From Miscanthus floridulus (Eukaryota; Streptophyta; Magnoliopsida; Poales; Poaceae), in contig NC_089588.1 of assembly GCF_019320115.1 (NCBI RefSeq), positions 116,098,123 to 116,162,122 of the forward strand: a stretch of DNA of 64,000 nt. Direction: 5' to 3'. Positions 59,828 to 64,000 of this stretch are shown here, piece after piece. Numbering within the stretch: the stretch's first letter is position 1; each line of letters begins with the position of its first letter. The position numbers were made by a program, and so were the translations under genes. The notes under the pieces are model-generated. The model did not search any database, was not told the DNA's origin, and saw only the letters and a program-made list of their open reading frames with translations.

Positions 59828-62778
59828 ATGGACCGAGAGTGGATGCATCTGTCCTGAATGGACAAGCGGTACATGCATGGCGTCAGCCAGTTTTTCACCG
59901 ATGTCAAAGCCCATGCTGGGAATGAGAACCCTGTCTTCTACCCATGCAACGATTGCAAGAATTATAGGAACTTTCGTCAAATTGAGTCTATACGATCATA
60001 CTTGATTACCAGGGGGTTTATGCCAAACTATACGATATGGACTATGCATGACGAGGTTGGTGTGAATGTTCTATAGGGAAACGATGATGATGTGGACATG
60101 CCTGACGTAGCCATCCACGATGCTGACGAGGAACCCGGTGTCAACACGAAACCTATGGCCATAGTTAATAATGTGTTTAGGAACACGCTAGCTGACGACA
60201 CCGAGGATAACGATGGCATCTCTCAGTTGCGATGTAATGTAGAGACCGGATGTCTTAGTGAAAGACAGCTAAGAAAGCTAGAGAAAATGAGACAAGATGG
60301 TAAAACACCATTGTATAGGAATTGTCCAATCAGCAAACTAGAAGACGACATCATGCTGTTAGAGTTCAAATCGACAAATGGGTTGAGCGATAAAGGCTTC
60401 GATCAGTTGTTAGGTATAATAAGGAAAATACTCTAAAAAAAACGAGTTGCCAAAAAAGACATACTTGGCCAAGCAAATGATCTGCCCGTCGAGGTTGAAA
60501 AAATCCACGGCATGTTCCAATGATTGCATATTGTACCGTGGAGAAAAATACAAAGACTTGGACAAGTGCCCCAAGTGTGAAGCTCCACGGTACAAGGGCC
60601 GTCAGATGAGGGTACCAAGAACAGAGGAGGTCCCGTATAGGTCATTTAGTATTTCCCTATAGCTCCCCGGGTGCATAGGCTGTTTGCATCTGCAAAGTCA
60701 GCCAAGCTGTTGCATTGGCATGGCGAAGAGCGTAAGAAAGATACAATGATGAGGCACCCCACCGATGGGCATGACTGGAGGACTATCGATACTATGTTCT
60801 ATAAGGACATCGGTGGAGATGTAAGGCACCTTTGGTTTGCTTTGAGCACAGATGAGATGAATCCTTTCGACTAGGTTAGAGGCAATCATAACACTTGGCC
60901 AGTGACGCTCTATATATACAACCTTCTAACTTGGGTCTGAATGAAGCAGTCGTACATCCAGATGCCAGTACTAATCCAAGGGCCAAGACAACCTGAGAAT
61001 GACATCGATGTGTTTCTCGAACCAGTGATCGATGAACTAGTGGAGATGTTTGAAAAGGGTGTGCCGAATGTTTGGGACGAGTATAAAAGGAACATGTCAC
61101 GATCAAGGGAGTACTTATCGCTACAATCACCGACCTGCCAGGTCGAGGTTCGTTATCTGGAGAGAAGATAAAAGGCTATACTAGATGTGTCGAGTGCTTG
61201 GACGACACCGATATGGTAAATCTGCCAAATAACTCAAAGATAGTTTATATGGGACACCGTAGGTTCGTACCTAAGGATCACCGTTACTACAGGAATAGAA
61301 AAGATTTCAATGGTACTATTGAGAAATGCTTAGCTCCAAAATATTGAGACGGGCCTACGATACTTCGAGAACTCAACAAACTGGAGGTTGTCCTTGGGAA
61401 GGGGGACAATGCAGTAGCAACGCCTGATGGGAGCGTTTGGAAGAAAAAATTGGTTTTCTGGAAACTACCTTACTGGCCATTTCTGAGTGTACGCCACTGT
61501 CTTGATCCCATGCACATCACTAAAAACGTGTGCGCTAACACTCTTAACACCTACAGGATGAAAATGGTATGGATATTTTCTGACCGTATTCAAAACTGAA
61601 TCCGTTTAGAGGGGTTGAGATCTGTCCGTATCCGAGTCCGGATATCCAACATCCGATACCATATCCGTATCCAAATACTCAAATCGCATATTTATGATGT
61701 CGATATCCAATCGTATCCTATCCGACATAGTTGACCCTATCCATATTCAAATCTGAATCCGGACAAAAATATGAAAACAAATGTAATATCGGTGATATTC
61801 GTCCGTATCCGATCCGTTTCCATCCCTACCTTGAAGGACACCGGGGGGGACATTGAAGGATTCACTAGCCACACACCTGGACATGCAACACTTGGGAATC
61901 AGGAAGGAGCTGCATCCCGTGGAGTTAGAGAATGGACAGTTCGAACTTTCGGTTGTGTCATGGACATTGAAGAAGGAAGAAAAGCGTGTGCTTATTTTTT
62001 CTTCAATGAACTCAAAGTCCTGATGGGCTACTGTGCGAATCCGAAGAGGCTAGTGAACATGAGAGAACTCAAGTTCAACTATAGCCCTATGAAGGCCCAA
62101 GACTGTCATGTCATTATGACTCAGCTTCTCCCTGTTGCCCAGCGTGGTATCCTCCCCCCAAAGGTCCACGCCCCAATCATAAAGCTTTACTCGTTCTTCA
62201 ATGCGATCTCAAAAAAGGTCATTGATGTGTCCATGCTAGAGCAGCTGCAGCGGGACATAGCCAAAACTCTCGTTAGGCTTGAGATGCATTTTCCGCCAAC
62301 TTACTTTGATATCTCATTGCATCTGCTCATTCATCTTGTTGACCAAATTAGAGCCCTTAGCCCAATGTACCGGCATCAGATTTTCCCTTTTGAAAGATTG
62401 ATGAAAGTTTTTAGGAGGTATGTTAGGAACAGATTCAAGCTAGAAGGGGGCATGGTTGAAGGATGGTCAATGGAGGAGGCCATTGAGTTCTGCACATATT
62501 ATCTGGACATCAAAAGGGTCGAAGTTCTAGAATCTCATCACGGGGGAAGACTACCTGGCAAAGGAACGATCGGGGAGAAATCTGTTACAGTAGTCGACCC
62601 TGTTTCTTTCAGACATGCACAGTTCGCTATTCTCCAGCAAGCCGAGGGTATGATGCCATACATTGACGAGCATAGGCAATCGCTGCAAACTTTGTATCCG
62701 AGTAGGTCACAGGCTTGGTTGGATAAAAACATAAGGAGGAATTTGTCAGCTAGTTGCGATGTCGCTTGCTTGGAATAA
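59828..62778 (+). pseudogene. CACTA transposase (TnpD type), CACTGCCGG family
   Basis: ATG 59828 (MDREWM), stop after nine codons, then KRYMHGVSQFFTDVKAHAGN, FYPCNDCKNYRNF (transposase-associated domain), ISKLEDDIMLLEFKSTNGLS, CSNDCILYRGEKYKDLDKCP, HPTDGHDWRTIDTMF, LWFALSTDEMNPFD and IQGPRQPENDIDVFLEPVID. After the MITE come DTGGDIEGFTSHTPGH and a long DUF4218 block (61840-62740: LKVLMGYCANPKRLVNMREL; HFPPTYFDISLHLLIHLVDQ; FPFERLMKVFRRYVRNR). Stops lie at about 59855, 60074, 60434, 60660, 60872, 60938 and 61347. The DUF4218 part is the best preserved (335 codons open). Confidence 0.9.
61553..61829. mobile_element. hAT-like MITE nested in the CACTA transposase
   Basis: AGGATGAAAATGGTATGGAT at the left and the complement GGTAGGGATGGAAACGGATC at the right are imperfect inverted ends. 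The interior is rich in TATCCGTATCCGA-type repeats. This layout matches common grass hAT-derived MITEs. No clean 8-bp TSD was found. Confidence 0.7.
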
Positions 62779-62789
62779 AGTTGAATAAT

Positions 62790-64000
62790 CAACTGGATGC
62801 CTTAGCCAAGGGACCTTCGAGTACATATCTTAAGTACCTAGGGTATGAGATCAATGGATTCTGATGTTCAAGGTCCCGCAAGTTCGACTCAGCAAGGTCC
62901 TGCTCGCGCTGGGCCCTCTGAATACTCTTCTCCGCAAGACTTAACGCCTCCCGAAGTATCTTATTTTCCTCGGCGAGGGGCTCCATCCTCTTTATCAGTT
63001 GATGCCGTTGATCGGCTGTCCGAGCTATCCCCTGAGGATTAACAACGAAAGAGATAAAGCTTGGTCTTCTGACAACATATATCGGTGTCATTGGCGCAGC
63101 ACTCACCTCGATTTGAGTCATAACTCCGACGACGGTGGATCTCAACCTCTTTATCTCCCTGGTGGTGTTTTCTTCCTCAACGACCACCACCTCTTCCTCG
63201 TGTTTCCGGAGAATCCAGACGGACTGGGTTCAGGTGCGGCCCCCTCGATCTCCACAACCTCGTCCTCCTCCGCTGTCTCTTCAGGCACCACCGGGGAGCT
63301 CTGTGGTTGGACCGCCGCTCCGACCACTCCTGGCATCCCTGCGGGTGATGATGTTTGCTCCCCGGCCGTTGACGGGGTGGCGTCTGTAACCTCCGGTGCA
63401 TCAATAATAGCTGCAGTTTCTGTTTCCAAGGTAACGACCTTTTTGGTCGTAGCCGCGGTTGCGGTCGCCGATGTGCCCATCGTGTGCGCCAACGATTCAC
63501 CATCGCCAGGTCTGCTGGGAGCGGTGGCTGGCTCGTCCTCTGTTCGCCGAACACTCGGGGACTCCTAGACGGGGGCAGTCGTCATTCTTTCTTCTGAGGT
63601 CACGGGCCTTGGTGTCGCACTGCGTCATATCGGCTTCTCAGTAACAAGGTGAAATCAAAGAACAATATAATTACTCCAAGGCAAATTTACTCACGGTTTG
63701 GTCTTCCGATTGATTTTCTTGAATCGGCGATGCCTGCCTGACCCACCAGGCACGGCTGCTTGGTCGGCCTTGTGGGAGAACTCCTGCACCTCCGCAGCGG
63801 GCTGCTGCTCTTCTTGGTGCTCGGAGGCCCCACCTTCTTTGCGTTGTTCAGGGGCTTCAGTACTTTGCATCGCCGGGGCGTCCACCGTTGCCTGACCATA
63901 ACTTTCCCCTGCTCGATGCTTGGGAGCGACATTATCCGCCGGTGCCTCCATCGTGCTTGGCGGAAGTGCTGACTGGTCCTCGTTATCGTCCGACCACTCT
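62790..64000 (-). pseudogene. Retroelement gag-like frame, coiled coil (enters from right edge)
   Basis: Starting beyond 64000 on the minus strand: EWSDDNEDQSALPPSTMEAP (63950-64000), Glu/Gln-rich sequence, SGRHRRFKKINRKTKP, a GTGAGT donor near 63696 and a probable short intron to about 63640. Then a Pro/Glu-rich stretch (EETAEEDEVVEIEG, 63260) and a coiled coil (RMEPLAEENKILREALSLAE, RAQREQDLAESNLRDLEHQ, 62850-63010) ending in a stop near 62790. Composition and introns recall the structural ORFs of grass gypsy elements, but no zinc knuckle or enzyme domain is visible. The family is not identified. Confidence 0.45.

Larger units (their letters stand above)
58922..62780 (+). mobile_element. 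CACTA element of the CACTGCCGG family, 3' part missing
   Basis: Terminus CACTACGCTAAATTTGCACA at 58922, then subterminal hairpins TCACTGCCGGTT/AACCGGCAGTGA to about 59200. TnpD-type coding sequence follows on the plus strand, interrupted by a MITE at 61553-61829. The coding sequence loses homology near 62745-62780, where a retroelement fragment on the other strand takes over. No 3' terminus is seen in the window. Confidence 0.85.

Noticed and set aside
62999..63568. 189-codon plus-strand open frame
   Set aside because: Antisense to the gag-like minus-strand frame, which has coiled-coil character and a plausible intron; the plus-strand product is Ser/Pro/Val low complexity.

Overview
This window looks like heterochromatin-like, repeat-rich nuclear DNA of a grass, most likely a panicoid such as sorghum, sugarcane or a relative. 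The reasons are CACTA (En/Spm) transposons whose ends are packed with inverted TTTGCCGAGTGC repeats, Ty1/copia and Ty3/gypsy LTR elements, Tourist, Stowaway and hAT-like MITEs, and spliced plant genes with GT-AG introns. The species call is inference. I see no bacterial, organellar or CRISPR features. Nearly all of the 64 kb is transposable element (TE) sequence, often nested, and target-site duplications (TSDs) let several insertions be ordered.

Layout. 1-883: 3' end of a CACTA element with a ULP1-like protease remnant. 1070-5356: a short-chain dehydrogenase (tropinone-reductase-like) locus. It has one apparently intact four-exon gene on the minus strand (2510-5356), whose first intron carries inserted DNA, and a truncated, frameshifted inverted copy on the plus strand (1070-1519). 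6101-14527: a MITE split by a non-autonomous LTR retrotransposon present as LTR-internal-LTR-internal-LTR. 14760 to about 28660: a minus-strand copia element split first by a TRIM insertion (17185-18296, an inverted double element with TSD ATTCA) and then by a long solo LTR (19070-28575, TSD AGTCA). A 6.1-kb CACTA element (19125-25248, TSD GGA) is inserted in that solo LTR.

About 28660-36830: a decayed host gene encoding a TolB/DPP6-type beta-propeller protein on the minus strand. It is broken by a solo LTR (29843-30155), a small CACTA element carrying two exons of an auxin response factor gene (30169-31482), and a recent full-length copia element (32094-36797, TSD CTAGG). 37.7-41.4 kb: tRNA-like SINE copies, CACTGCCGG-type repeats, a fragment of a WAV3-type VWA-domain gene, two Tourist-like MITEs and an LTR.

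41.4-58.8 kb: a CACTA complex. A chimera with two 5' ends (42012-49754) lies beside a complete 8.8-kb element (50046-58816), and a 287-bp flank plus the 5' half of the element are duplicated between them. 58922-62780: a second CACTA family with CACTGCCGG subterminal repeats, containing a MITE and cut short. 62800-64000: a gag-like coiled-coil reading frame of another retroelement on the minus strand.

The only gene judged likely functional is the dehydrogenase. All transposase and polyprotein frames carry stops or frameshifts. The most interesting structures are the inverted TRIM double element, the shared-LTR tandem array, the exon-carrying CACTA element, and the fused CACTA element with its duplicated flank.
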